Source of the DNA: Streptomyces sp. SAI-127
Lineage (GTDB): Bacteria; Actinomycetota; Actinomycetes; Streptomycetales; Streptomycetaceae
Direction of reading: 5' to 3'
Assembly (NCBI RefSeq): GCF_029894425.1
Contig: NZ_JARXYJ010000001.1
Coordinates: forward strand, 5,580,001 to 5,644,000
Length of the DNA stretch: 64,000 nt
Of this stretch, positions 52,957 to 61,597 are shown in pieces. The notes below the pieces were generated by a model, which was given only the letters and a program-made list of their open reading frames with translations, searched no databases and was not told where the DNA came from. Numbering within the stretch: position 1 is the first letter of the stretch; each line of letters starts with the position of its first letter. Position numbers and translations under genes: made by a program.

Positions 52957-53040
52957 GTCCGCGACTCCAAGAACACCTCCACCGGCCCCCGCCTGGCCTT
53001 CACCCCGGCCAGCTGGACCGCGTTCGTGTCACAGGCGTAA
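52753..53040 (+). CDS. DUF397-domain protein, probably missing its start
   Basis: The conserved DUF397 core runs from about 52865: ELVWFKSSYSSGTDGNSCVE, then IAVAPRTVHVRDSKNT and RLAFTPASWTAFVSQA. In this family a Met usually lies a few residues before the WFKSS motif; here the frame upstream runs antisense through the ATP-binding gene from a GTG at 52753. GTG 52876 would be a late start. DUF397 proteins usually follow an XRE regulator, absent here. Probably a remnant. Confidence 0.5.
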   Translation: MRDRIRRQLRHDVLRRVQRHSPLAELLDCQQPGPTGDASELVWFKSSYSSGTDGNSCVEIAVAPRTVHVRDSKNTSTGPRLAFTPASWTAFVSQA

Positions 53041-53051
53041 AGACAAACACC

Positions 53052-53082
53052 GGAGCCCCCGGCCGACAAGACCAGGGGCTCC
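53052..53082. terminator. hairpin between DUF397 and terD
   Basis: GGAGCCCC (53052-53059) and GGGGCTCC (53075-53082) with a 15-base loop, between two convergent genes. Confidence 0.55.
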
Positions 53083-53100
53083 AGCTCAGCGCAGCGCGTG

Positions 53101-53676
53101 TCAGACGTTCACGCCGAAGTCCTGCGCGATGCCCACCAGGCCGGACGCGTAGCCCTGGCCCACCGCGCGGAACTTCCACTCCGCGCCGTTGCGGTACAGC
53201 TCGCCGAAGACCATCGCCGTCTCCGTGGCCGCGTCCTCGGAGAGGTCGTAGCGGGCGATCTCGGCGCCGCCGGCCTGGTTGACGATGCGGATGTAGGCGT
53301 TGCGGACCTGGCCGAAGTTCTGCGAGCGGTTCTCCGCGTCGTAGATCGAGACCGGGAAGACGATCTTGTCGACGTCGGCCGGGAGGCCGGCCAGGTTGAC
53401 GTTGATCGCCTCGTCGTCGCCGGCGCCCTCGCCGGTGCGGTTGTCACCGGTGTGGACGATGGTCTGGTCCGGGGTCTGCTTGTTGTTGAAGAAGACGAAG
53501 TGACCGTCGGAGTAGACCTTGCCCTGCGGGTTGACCGCGATCGCGGAGGCGTCGAGGTCGAAGTCCGTGCCGGTGGTGGTGCGGACGTCCCAGCCGAGGC
53601 CCACGGTGACGGCGGTCAGGCCCGGAGCCTCCTTGGTGAGCGAGACGTTGCCACCCTTGGACAGGCTTACAGCCAT
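53101..53676 (-). CDS. terD: TerD-family calcium-binding stress protein
   Basis: A 191-residue TerD protein: [60 protein letters not shown]. The acidic loops bind calcium. In Streptomyces and others TerD proteins belong to the tellurite and stress-response group and affect differentiation. The DFDLDASA and GDDE motifs needed for calcium are intact. AAGGACT precedes the ATG. No other ter genes are in the window. Confidence 0.93.
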   Translation of the reverse strand: MAVSLSKGGNVSLTKEAPGLTAVTVGLGWDVRTTTGTDFDLDASAIAVNPQGKVYSDGHFVFFNNKQTPDQTIVHTGDNRTGEGAGDDEAINVNLAGLPADVDKIVFPVSIYDAENRSQNFGQVRNAYIRIVNQAGGAEIARYDLSEDAATETAMVFGELYRNGAEWKFRAVGQGYASGLVGIAQDFGVNV

Positions 53677-53850
53677 GGTTTGGGAGTCCTTCCCTCGTTT
53701 ATGTACGGCAAGTACGGGCTTGAAGTTACAGCTACCCGTATGAACGCCGCGAGGTGCGTCGAAGGTTCCCCGTGTCTTTACTTTCTTTACCAAACTGAGG
53801 GCGGCCGCCCGGCGATATTCGGGTGACGTGGACCGGACAGAGCCGGGAAC

Positions 53851-54288
53851 ATGGAGCCCATGTCCGGTCCCCACGTCATCCGCGGCTCCGTCTCGCTCCC
53901 CGAGGCCGAGCTCATGTGGCGTTTCTCGCGCTCCTCCGGCCCCGGTGGCCAGCACGTCAACACCAGTGACTCCCAGGTGGAACTGCGCTTCGACGTGGCC
54001 CGCACCGAGTCCCTGCCCGACGTGTGGAAGCAGCGGGCGCTGGACAGGCTGGCCGGGCGGCTCGTCGACGGCGTCGTCACCGTCCGCTCCTCCGAGCACC
54101 GCTCGCAGTGGCGCAACCGCGAGACCGCCGCCGTACGCCTCGCGGCGCTGCTCGCCGAGGCCACGGCGCCGCCGCCCAAGCCGCGGCGGCCGACGCGCAT
54201 CCCGCGCGGGATCAATGAGCGGCGGTTGAGGGAGAAGAAGCAGCGCTCGGACACCAAGCGGGGGCGGCAGGGGCGGGACTGGGGGTGA
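53851..54288 (+). CDS. ArfB/YaeJ-type ribosome-rescue peptidyl-tRNA hydrolase
   Basis: A 145-residue protein with the class I release-factor motif GGQ in [20 protein letters not shown]. The basic C-terminal tail ([20 protein letters not shown]) is the part that enters the empty mRNA channel of stalled ribosomes. It should release nascent chains from non-stop ribosomes without a stop codon. Start ATG 53851 or 53860 (GGAG six bases before the second). Confidence 0.88.
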   Translation: MEPMSGPHVIRGSVSLPEAELMWRFSRSSGPGGQHVNTSDSQVELRFDVARTESLPDVWKQRALDRLAGRLVDGVVTVRSSEHRSQWRNRETAAVRLAALLAEATAPPPKPRRPTRIPRGINERRLREKKQRSDTKRGRQGRDWG

Positions 54289-54390
54289 CCCCGGCCTTCC
54301 CACACATCATCAACCGACCTGCGCGTGTCACATCTGCTCCGTCCCGTCCGTCAACTCAACGACGGCGGACGACGACGAGAGCGGTGACCC

Positions 54391-55233
54391 ATGGGCGACG
54401 ACGACTTCCTGGCCGAACGTTTCGAGGCGCACCGGGGGCAGCTGCGGGCGGTGGCGCGGCGGATGCTCGGGTCGGGAGCCGAGGCCGAGGACGCGGTGCA
54501 GGAGACGTGGGTGCGGATGAGCCGGTCGGACACCACGCACGTCGACAACCTCGGTGGCTGGCTGACGACCGTCGTGGGCCGGGTCTGCCTCGACATGCTC
54601 CGCTCCCGCAGGTCCCGTGCCGAACAGCCCCTGGAGCCCGAGGCGCCGGTGCCGGCCACCGTCCCCGATCCCGAACAGGACGTCCTCCTCGCCGACTCGG
54701 TCGGCAGCGCCCTCTTCGTCGTCCTCGACACCCTCACCCCCGCCGAACGGCTCGCCTTCGTCCTCCACGACCTCTTCGCCGTCCCCTACGACGAGATCGC
54801 CGGCGTCATCGGCAAGTCCCCTGCGGCCACCCGCCAGCTCGCCAGCCGGGCCCGGCGTCGGGTGCGGGGGGCCCAGGCCACCGACACCGATCAGGCGCGC
54901 CGGCGTGAACTCGTCGACGCCTTCCTCGCCGCCGCGCGCGGCGGTGACTTCGAGGGGCTGCTGGAGGTCCTGGACCCGGATGTCGTGGTGCGCACGGAGG
55001 TCGGGGTGACGACGGGGGCCCTGGCCGTGGCCAAGGGGGCGACGAGCTACTCGCGGCACATCGTCGGCGTCGCGGTGCCCGTTCTCGTCGAGGGCCGCAC
55101 CGGCATCGCGCTCCTGCGGGACGGCCGCGTGGAGCGGACGCTCGCGTTCACGTTCGTACACGACCGGATCGCTGTGATCGACATCACCACGGACCCGGTC
55201 CGGGCGGCCCGGTCGGAGATCACCTTCGTCTAG
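54391..55233 (+). CDS. ECF sigma factor with SnoaL-like C-terminal domain (SigJ-like)
   Basis: A 280-residue sigma factor. Region 2 is at about 8-75 (FEAHRGQLRAVARRMLGSGA, EDAVQETWVRM), region 4 at 110-160 (LTPAERLAFVLHDLFAVPYD, IAGVIGKSPAATRQLASRAR). The C-terminal 115 residues form a SnoaL/NTF2-like domain (RRELVDAFLAAARGGDFEGL, LEVLDPDVVV) that replaces an anti-sigma factor in ECF41/ECF56 types. The DGGGK motif of ECF41 is not seen (RTEVGVTTG instead), which favours ECF56 or a SigJ relative. No regulator gene is adjacent. Confidence 0.87.
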   Translation: MGDDDFLAERFEAHRGQLRAVARRMLGSGAEAEDAVQETWVRMSRSDTTHVDNLGGWLTTVVGRVCLDMLRSRRSRAEQPLEPEAPVPATVPDPEQDVLLADSVGSALFVVLDTLTPAERLAFVLHDLFAVPYDEIAGVIGKSPAATRQLASRARRRVRGAQATDTDQARRRELVDAFLAAARGGDFEGLLEVLDPDVVVRTEVGVTTGALAVAKGATSYSRHIVGVAVPVLVEGRTGIALLRDGRVERTLAFTFVHDRIAVIDITTDPVRAARSEITFV

Positions 55234-55700
55234 TCGAGGCTCAGCACCCCGACGGTCTCGCCGTCGCTCAGCTCCCCGGTCCGGCGGAAACCGAGCCGCA
55301 GATAGAACTCCGCCGGGCCGTCGGCGCCCTCGTGCCAGGTGACGTACAACTCCTTCGTGCCCCGGCGGCGCAGCTCCGCGGCGACGGACTCGACGGCGAA
55401 ACGGCCGTAGCCCTGGCCCTGGGCGTCGGCCGCGATGTTCAGCCGCCACAGGCCGGAGCGGACGACGCTGCCGCCGTCGGCGCGCCAGTCGATGTCGAGG
55501 AAGGCCATCAGGAAGCCGACCGTGCGGTCACCGTCGACGATCAGACGGGGCCAGGCGACGCCCGCGGGATGCACGTAGGCCTCGGCGAGGGACTGCATGA
55601 CCGGGGAGACCGCGAATTCCTGCTCGGGGCGGACGCGTATGCCGGTCGCCGTTTCGAAATTCCCGGGTGTGACCTCTTCGAGGCGGGGTGCGAATGTCAT
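55230..55700 (-). CDS. GNAT-family N-acetyltransferase
   Basis: A 156-residue GNAT: WRLNIAADAQGQGYGRFAVE carries the acetyl-CoA loop (Q-x-x-G-x-G), and YVTWHEGADGPAEFYLRLGF is the C-terminal strand. It resembles the spermine/spermidine acetyltransferase-like group. ATG 55700 is six bases after TAAGGT (leaderless). The stop overlaps the convergent sigma-factor gene by four bases. Confidence 0.82.
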   Translation of the reverse strand: MTFAPRLEEVTPGNFETATGIRVRPEQEFAVSPVMQSLAEAYVHPAGVAWPRLIVDGDRTVGFLMAFLDIDWRADGGSVVRSGLWRLNIAADAQGQGYGRFAVESVAAELRRRGTKELYVTWHEGADGPAEFYLRLGFRRTGELSDGETVGVLSLD

Positions 55701-55742
55701 CCGGGGACCTTATGCCGGAGTATCGGCGCGCGGCCACGGAAT

Positions 55743-56318
55743 TCATCCCAGCTGGCGGTACCTGCCCCGGAAATAGGTCAGCGGCCCGCCGTCCGCGCTC
55801 GGCACGTCGGCCGTCAGGACGCGGCCGATCACCAGGGTGTGGTCGCCGGCCTCCACACGCTGTTCGGTGCGGCACTCCAGGGTGGCGAGGGCGCCGCCCA
55901 CCAGTGCGGCGCCGGTGACCTCGCCGCGGACGTAGGGGATGTCCTCGAACAGGAGGCGGTCGCTGATGCGGCCCTTCATGGCGAAGCGGCCGGCGATGTG
56001 GCGCTGGCTCTCGGAGAGGACGGAGACCGCCCAGTGGGGTTGCTCGTCGAGCAGGTCGTCCATGCGGGAGCCCGTACGCAGGCTGACCAGCACGAGAGGC
56101 GGATCCAGGGAGACCGACAGGAACGCCGTGGCCGTCATGCCGACGTCCTCGCCCCCCGGCCCCTCGGCGTCGAGCGGGGGCTCGAAGGCGGTCACCAGGA
56201 CCACGCCCGCGGCCAGCCGGGACATGGCGGCGCGGAACTCGTCGTTGCTCACCCCCACAGCATGCCCGGAAGCGGGGGAAGGGATCATCGGGGCGGTGGC
56301 GGGGGGAGTGTTCGGCAC
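55743..56318 (-). CDS. flavin reductase-family protein
   Basis: A 191-residue flavin reductase-like domain: FRAAMSRLAAGVVLVTAFEP, GMTATAFLSVSLDPPLVLVS, the FMN-binding ISDRLLFEDIPYVRGEVTGA and DHTLVIGRVLTADV. It reduces free FMN or FAD with NAD(P)H, often for a partner monooxygenase, which is not present nearby. GTG 56318 is seven bases after TAGCGT and is preferred; GTG 56252 is the alternative and is closer to the conserved start. Confidence 0.85.
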   Translation of the reverse strand: MPNTPPATAPMIPSPASGHAVGVSNDEFRAAMSRLAAGVVLVTAFEPPLDAEGPGGEDVGMTATAFLSVSLDPPLVLVSLRTGSRMDDLLDEQPHWAVSVLSESQRHIAGRFAMKGRISDRLLFEDIPYVRGEVTGAALVGGALATLECRTEQRVEAGDHTLVIGRVLTADVPSADGGPLTYFRGRYRQLG

Positions 56319-56486
56319 GCCGGAAACGCTAATGTCCGGTCCGTGCGCTCGGCATCGGGCCTTCGTCGGAGGCCGGACCTAGGTCTACCGGCGGAGATGG
56401 GCACGGCGTCCACAAACGCCCAAAGTTTGCGTTCAGTAAACGCACAGGGAAAGCGCAGAAACCCCACTCAATTGTTCATCTTTCGC

Positions 56487-56502
56487 TGTGACTTGAGTCA
56501 CA
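56487..56502. promoter_or_regulatory. candidate BldD-type operator upstream of cdgB
   Basis: TGTGACT-TG-AGTCACA is a perfect 7-bp inverted repeat 155 bases before the cdgB start, in a 339-base intergenic region. cdgB is a known BldD target in S. coelicolor and BldD sites carry GTGAC/GTCAC half-sites, so this is the best candidate. Confidence 0.55.
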
Positions 56503-56657
56503 AGAGGCGGTATTTGTTGACCCTGTGTACCGAGTGGGCAGCGCGCTGTGATTCAGTGGCGGGGAAGTACCGACGAAGCCGCACCAACGAAGCCGCACTG
56601 AAGATACGCCGAAGAGAACCCTTGATTCGCTGCGAGGTCTCGGGGGGAGGGCGAGCA

Positions 56658-58316
56658 ATGGAGAGCGAGTCGGAGCCGTACGTCCGTCTTGCGTCCCTGC
56701 GACAGCTGCACCAGGTCATGGCCGACATGAACACGGCCCGCAGCCTGGCCGACACACTGCAGACCGTCGCGAACGGCGTGGTCACCGCGCTCGGTTACGA
56801 ACTGGCGTGCGTCAATCTCGTGCGTCCCGACGGCGACCTCGTGGTCGCCGCCTTCTCCGGGAACCAGGCCGCCGAGTCGCTGATCACCGGCCGGGTGGGC
56901 TCCCGTGAGTCCTGGGAGCGCCGGTTGAGCATGGGGGAGACCTGGGGCGACCTGGTCTTCATCCCGCACACCGAGGGCTGGATCCTCGACGACGACGACG
57001 TCCCGCAGTGGTACACCGACGGCCCCGCGCCCCGCTTCGAGGACGAGTGGCACCCCTCGGACCGGCTGTTCGCGCCGATGTACACGCCGGGCGTGCAGGG
57101 CGGCCAGTGCGGCGAGCTGATCGGCGTGCTCTCCGTGGACCGGCCGCGCAACGGCCGCAGGCCCGGGGCATGGGGACGCGAAGCGCTCCAGATGTACGCG
57201 TTCCAGGCCGCCATCGCGATCAGCAACGCGCGTCTGCGGTCGAACATGCAGCGCGCACTGGTCAGGCTCGAAAGGGAGCAGCAGGCCCTCAGGGCCAGTG
57301 AAGAGAGCTTTCGGCAGGCGTTCGAGTACGCCCCCTCCGGCATGGCCATCGCCGAGATGGGCGGCGACCAGCACGGCCGGATCCTGCGCACCAACGACGC
57401 CCTGTGCCGCCTCCTCGGCCGCCCCGCGTCCGCGATGCGCCGCTACTCCTTCTCCGACCTGGTCCACCCCGAGGACATAGGCACCCTGCTGCGGACCTCC
57501 GCGGAAGGCGGGCGCGCGGAGCTTCGCCTCGGGCGCCGGGACGGCACGTACCTCTGGGTGTCGCTGCGCAACTCGGTGGTCGCCGACGCCGCCGACGGGC
57601 CGCGCTTCCTGCTCACCCACGTCGAGGACATCGAGGAGCGCAAGCGCCGCGAGCTCCAGCTCGCCCACCGCGCCTCCCACGACTCCCTGACCGGTCTGCC
57701 GAACTCCGCCGAGCTGCGCTCGCGGCTGTCCTCCCGGCTCTGTCAGCAGCGCTCCACCCACACGGGCGCGCTGGAGTCGATCGACGCGGCCTTCGGCCAC
57801 CCCGCCTTCGACACGAACGGCCACGGTTTCGACTTCCGGCCGGCCGGCGCGGAGGCGTTCGACACCTTCGACCACCATGTGCACACCGTCGCCCCCGAGG
57901 GGGAGCGCGACGACGGCACCAAGGGGCTCGCGGTGCTCTTCTGCGACCTCGACGGCTTCAAGTCGATCAACGACCGGTTCGGGCACAACGCGGGTGACGC
58001 GGTCCTCATCGAGGTCGCCCGGCGGCTGTCCCAGTGCGTGCGCGACGGCGACACCGTGGCCCGGCTCGGCGGCGACGAGTTCGTCATCCTCGCCGACGGG
58101 CTCGGCAAGGCCGACGCCGCCGACCTCGCCGTCCGTCTGCGCAGCGAGATCATCCAGCCGATCCGTGCCGAGGGACGGGCCGTCCGGGTCGGTGCCAGCT
58201 TCGGCATCGGCTGGGCGCACTGCGGCATGACGGCGGACGAAGTGTTGAAGTCCGCCGACGAACGGATGTACGTCGAGAAACGATCTCGTCCCAAACAACA
58301 CAGACGCGCGGGATGA
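56658..58316 (+). CDS. cdgB: diguanylate cyclase CdgB (GAF-PAS-GGDEF)
   Basis: A 552-residue soluble c-di-GMP synthase. A GAF domain (about 10-185, LADTLQTVANGVVTALGYEL) and a short coiled-coil lead to a PAS/PAC domain (about 215-335, SEESFRQAFEYAPSGMAIAE; LTHVEDIEERKRRELQLAHR). The cyclase domain starts ASHDSLTGLPN and has the active site GGDEF at 471-475 and the inhibitory I-site RDGD at 462-465. A stretch of about 60 residues (LESIDAAFGHPAFDTNGHGF and on) interrupts the cyclase between its first helix and LAVLFCDLDGFKSIND. In Streptomyces c-di-GMP acts through BldD to delay sporulation. The ATG follows GGGGGGAGGGCGAGCA. Confidence 0.93.
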   Translation: MESESEPYVRLASLRQLHQVMADMNTARSLADTLQTVANGVVTALGYELACVNLVRPDGDLVVAAFSGNQAAESLITGRVGSRESWERRLSMGETWGDLVFIPHTEGWILDDDDVPQWYTDGPAPRFEDEWHPSDRLFAPMYTPGVQGGQCGELIGVLSVDRPRNGRRPGAWGREALQMYAFQAAIAISNARLRSNMQRALVRLEREQQALRASEESFRQAFEYAPSGMAIAEMGGDQHGRILRTNDALCRLLGRPASAMRRYSFSDLVHPEDIGTLLRTSAEGGRAELRLGRRDGTYLWVSLRNSVVADAADGPRFLLTHVEDIEERKRRELQLAHRASHDSLTGLPNSAELRSRLSSRLCQQRSTHTGALESIDAAFGHPAFDTNGHGFDFRPAGAEAFDTFDHHVHTVAPEGERDDGTKGLAVLFCDLDGFKSINDRFGHNAGDAVLIEVARRLSQCVRDGDTVARLGGDEFVILADGLGKADAADLAVRLRSEIIQPIRAEGRAVRVGASFGIGWAHCGMTADEVLKSADERMYVEKRSRPKQHRRAG

Positions 58317-58437
58317 TCCCCAGGTCAGCGAGCTGATGCGATCCGAGTCACCCGTTTGGGCCATCAGGAGCGGGTAGGCTCGCCATTCTGACCATCCGTA
58401 TCGCATCCGATGCCCACCTGTTTGAGGAGTACCTGGG

Positions 58438-59388
58438 ATGACGTCCGGCAACAACGGGGCGAGTGCGCCCGAGGACGACGACCCGTTCGGCTACCTCTAC
58501 GCCGACGGCCAGGCCAACGGCGCCCAGCCGCCGTCCGGCGGCGGCTACGGCTACGGCTACCCGAACTCCGTCAACCGGACGCGCTCGGTCGGCCAGCGGC
58601 AGTACGGCCAGCAGCAGGCGCCGGCCGCGCCGAACGGCCCGTACGGCCAGGTCCCGCAGCAGCAGGGCCAGGGCTACAACCAGCCCAGCGCCCACTACGC
58701 CGCCCCGGAGACCTTCCCCGGCTCGGCCCCCACCACCCAGCAGCCCATGCCCGGCTACAGCGGTGGCGGCGGCGGCCGGAGCGGTGGCCCCAACACCAAG
58801 GGCCTGCTGATCGGCGCGATCGCGGTGGTCGCCGCGGTGGTCATAGGCATCGGTATCGCGATGGCGGGCGGCGACGACCAGAAGGACGACAGCGGCAACC
58901 AGGCGGCGACGACCCCGAGCACGTCACAGAGCTCGAAGCCGAGCGCGTCCGCGTCGGCGTCAGAGGCGGCCGAGCTTCCCAAGGCCGACACGAAGACGAT
59001 GCGCCTCGAGGGCGGCACGACTCTCGCGTCCGACGTGAAGGGCGCGAAGGCCGACGGCGGAGTCTACGTCCAGGGGTTCAACCAGGTCGGCGCCTCGGTC
59101 ACCTGGACTGTCAACGGCATCCCGAAGGCCGGCACCTACCGGGTCTACGTCCGCTACAGCCTCCCCGCCGAGGATGCCGACGGGACGATGACGGTCAACG
59201 GGAAGTCCGCTTCCCGGCCGCTGAACATGAAGAACTTCGGTGGGCTTCCCGCGAACGAATGGCAGGAGACCTGGGCCCAGGTCTCCCTGACCAAGGGCAC
59301 CAACACGATTCAGCTCTCGTGCCAGCAGGGCAACAAGTGCAACGCGCTGCTCGACCAGTTCACCGTGACGGAGAACGTCGACCGGTAG
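58438..59388 (+). CDS. membrane protein with C-terminal carbohydrate-binding (CBM35/CBM6-like) domain
   Basis: A 316-residue protein. Residues 1-120 are Gly/Gln/Pro/Tyr-rich and disordered, then one membrane helix (about 121-142, GLLIGAIAVVAAVVIGIGIA), a Ser/Thr linker, and a jelly-roll domain from about 190 with EGGTTLASD, VYVQGFNQVGASVTW, YRVYVRYS and GTNTIQLSCQQGNKC. The last part matches CBM6/35-type modules that bind wall or plant polysaccharides. It faces outward. Function beyond binding is unknown; it follows cdgB with its own RBS. Confidence 0.78.
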   Translation: MTSGNNGASAPEDDDPFGYLYADGQANGAQPPSGGGYGYGYPNSVNRTRSVGQRQYGQQQAPAAPNGPYGQVPQQQGQGYNQPSAHYAAPETFPGSAPTTQQPMPGYSGGGGGRSGGPNTKGLLIGAIAVVAAVVIGIGIAMAGGDDQKDDSGNQAATTPSTSQSSKPSASASASEAAELPKADTKTMRLEGGTTLASDVKGAKADGGVYVQGFNQVGASVTWTVNGIPKAGTYRVYVRYSLPAEDADGTMTVNGKSASRPLNMKNFGGLPANEWQETWAQVSLTKGTNTIQLSCQQGNKCNALLDQFTVTENVDR

Positions 59389-59389
59389 T

Positions 59390-60307
59390 TCACGCCGCCG
59401 TCACCGACACTTCCGCCAGGAGTTTCTCGTAGGTCGCGCGGTCGAAGTCGCCCGCCGTAGGAGCCAGTACCGTCGCCGCGGACAACGCGACCGCGCGGGT
59501 CAGGCGGGCCGGCCAGGGGAGTTGCTCCACCAGGCCCGACAGGAGGCCTGCCACCGCCGAGTCGCCGGCGCCCGTCGGGTTGCCGTGGACGTGGGTCGGG
59601 GGCGTGGCGCGCCAGCGGCCTTCCGGGGTTGCCGCCAGCAGGCCCCGCGTGCCCAGGGACGCGACCACCGTGAGTGCGCCCCGGCGTCGGGCGTCCTGGG
59701 TCGCGCGCAGTGGTTCGTGGGAGCCGGTCAGTTCGGACAGTTCGTCGGCGTTCGGCTTGATGACGTCCGGGCGGGCGGCGACCCCGCGGCGCAGGGCCTC
59801 ACCGCTGGTGTCCAGCAGGACCGGCACCCCGACCGCCTTCGCCGTGCGGATCAGGCCCGCGTACGCCCCCACCGGCACCCCCGGCGGCAGGCTCCCGCAC
59901 AGGGCCACCGCCGAGACCGACGGGACGAGATCCTCGTACGCCTCCTGGAAGGCCGACCACTCCGCCGGCGTCACCGTCGGACCCGGTTCGTTGAGCTGAG
60001 TCGTGTCGCCGGACTGTTCGTCCACCACGGCGATCGTGCGCCGGGTCGGGCCCGTGACCGGGACGAGCGCGTCCACCAGGCCCGGTACGGCGGTGAGCCG
60101 GTCCTGGACCATGCGGCCCGTGGCGCCTCCCGTGAACCCGGTGACCGTCACTTCGTGGCCGAGCGCGGCCAGCACCCGGGCCACGTTCAGGCCCTTGCCG
60201 CCGGGGCGTTCGGTGACCTCGGTGACCCGGTGGCTGGTGTGCGGACGCAGCGACCGTACGCGATAGGTGATGTCGAGAGCGGTGTTCAGCGTGACCGTGA
60301 GGATCAC
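59390..60307 (-). CDS. PfkB-family sugar-phosphate kinase (1-phosphofructokinase-like)
   Basis: A 305-residue kinase: VTLNTALDITYRV, GGKGLNVARVLAALG and VHGNPTGAGDSAVAGLLSG with catalytic Asp in GAGD. This is the FruK/LacC subgroup that phosphorylates fructose-1-phosphate or tagatose-6-phosphate. The location next to nagA suggests a role in amino-sugar metabolism, but no sequence feature proves it. GTG 60307 has GGAGG nine bases upstream. It lies 78 bases after nagA on the same strand and is probably in the same operon. Confidence 0.85.
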   Translation of the reverse strand: MILTVTLNTALDITYRVRSLRPHTSHRVTEVTERPGGKGLNVARVLAALGHEVTVTGFTGGATGRMVQDRLTAVPGLVDALVPVTGPTRRTIAVVDEQSGDTTQLNEPGPTVTPAEWSAFQEAYEDLVPSVSAVALCGSLPPGVPVGAYAGLIRTAKAVGVPVLLDTSGEALRRGVAARPDVIKPNADELSELTGSHEPLRATQDARRRGALTVVASLGTRGLLAATPEGRWRATPPTHVHGNPTGAGDSAVAGLLSGLVEQLPWPARLTRAVALSAATVLAPTAGDFDRATYEKLLAEVSVTAA

Positions 60308-60385
60308 CTGGGCCGACCTCCCCCGGAAGACAGAATGTGCCCGTCCAGTCTCCCAGGATGCCACCGGCCCCAACAGCCGGACACA

Positions 60386-61597
60386 TCAGCCCAGTTGGGG
60401 ATCGACCACCCATTCTCCCCGGCGCATGACGCCCTTGAGGTCGAATTGATGGTCGAGGAGCACCAGGTCGGCGTCCTTGCCGGGCTCCAGTGAGCCGATG
60501 CGGTCGGACATGCCCAGCAGACGGGCCGGGTTGGCGGAGATCGCCGCGACCACGCCCTCGACCGGCAGCCGGTCGACGGTCACCGCCCGCTTGAAGGCGC
60601 GGTCCAGGGTGAGCGTCGATCCCGCGATCGAACCGCCCTCCACGAGCCGGGCGACTCCCTCGCTGACCTCGACCTCCAGGGGGCCGAGCAGGTAACGGCC
60701 GTCGCCGAAGCCGGCCGCGTCCATGGCGTCCGTGATGAACGCGACACGGTGTGCCGCCGCGCGGTGGAACGCGAGTTGCAGCGCGGCCGGGTGCAGATGC
60801 GTGCCGTCGTTGATCAGCTCGACCGTGATCCGCTCGTCCTCCAGGAGGGCGGCGATGGGGCCGGGGGCGCGATGGCCGAGCGGCGGCATCGCGTTGAAGA
60901 GATGAGTGGCCACGGTCGCGCCCGCGTCGATGGCCTCGACGGTCTGCTCGTACGTCGCGTCCGTGTGCCCGATCGCCGCGATGACGCCGTGTTCGGCGAG
61001 CAGCCGTACGGAGTCGATGCCGCCGGGGAGTTCGGTGGCGAGCGTGACCATCCTCGCCTGTCCGCGAGCCGCGTCGATCAGCTTGCGGACCTCCGCCGGG
61101 TCGGGGTCGCGCAGCAGGTTCTCCGAGTGCGCGCCCTTGCGGCAGGGGGAGATGAACGGACCCTCGAAGTGGATGCCGGCGATGTCGCCCTGCTCGGCGA
61201 GTTCGCTCAGCAGGCCGGCTCGCCGGGCGAGGAAGTCCATGTCGCCGGTGACGGTGGAGGCGACGAGGGTGGTGGTGCCGTGGTTCTGGTGGGTGCGGAT
61301 ACCTGTGAGTACGTCTTCGATCGTGCCTGAGGTGAACGAGGCTCCGCCGCCGCCGTGGTTGTGGATGTCGACGAAGCCGGGCACGAGCCAGTGGTTGGTT
61401 ACGTCGATGACCTGGGCGTTCTCCGGGGCAGTGCGGGTGATTCGGGTGCCCTCGATGACAACCTGGCCGTTCTTGACCGTTCCCGTGGGCAGGACCACGT
61501 GTCCGCCGGAGAGCACCAGGGGGGTTCCGGCCGTTGCGGGGTGCCGGAGCGTTGTGGCTGGTCGCGCAGTTCCCCGCGCCCCTAGGGGGGTTGCCAT
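60386..61597 (-). CDS. nagA: N-acetylglucosamine-6-phosphate deacetylase
   Basis: A 403-residue amidohydrolase converting GlcNAc-6-P to GlcN-6-P. Metal and active-site motifs: VDIHNHGGG, HFEGPFISP, GHTDATYEQ, HLFNAM and ITDAMDAAGFGDG. The start (ATG 61597) overlaps the nagK stop (TGATG) and has GGAGG ten bases before, inside nagK. Residues 4-25 (PLGARGTARPATTLRHPATA) are encoded by a dispersed Streptomyces repeat and are not part of the family; the family-like sequence begins at VLSGGHVVLPTG. The enzyme works with NagK in the same operon. Confidence 0.94.
   Translation of the reverse strand: MATPLGARGTARPATTLRHPATAGTPLVLSGGHVVLPTGTVKNGQVVIEGTRITRTAPENAQVIDVTNHWLVPGFVDIHNHGGGGASFTSGTIEDVLTGIRTHQNHGTTTLVASTVTGDMDFLARRAGLLSELAEQGDIAGIHFEGPFISPCRKGAHSENLLRDPDPAEVRKLIDAARGQARMVTLATELPGGIDSVRLLAEHGVIAAIGHTDATYEQTVEAIDAGATVATHLFNAMPPLGHRAPGPIAALLEDERITVELINDGTHLHPAALQLAFHRAAAHRVAFITDAMDAAGFGDGRYLLGPLEVEVSEGVARLVEGGSIAGSTLTLDRAFKRAVTVDRLPVEGVVAAISANPARLLGMSDRIGSLEPGKDADLVLLDHQFDLKGVMRRGEWVVDPQLG
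61530..61589. repeat. dispersed Streptomyces repeat (GGGGCGCGGGGAACTGCGCG type) inside nagA
   Basis: On the minus strand the sequence GGGGCGCGGGGAACTGCGCG followed by ACCAGCCACAACGC and GGCACCCCGCAACGGCC matches a repeat I know from many Streptomyces intergenic regions. Here it lies in frame just after the nagA start codon. Confidence 0.7.

Noticed and set aside
56553..58454. 633-codon open frame antisense to cdgB
   Set aside because: A shadow of the third-position GC bias; cdgB has intact GAF, PAS and GGDEF motifs on the other strand.
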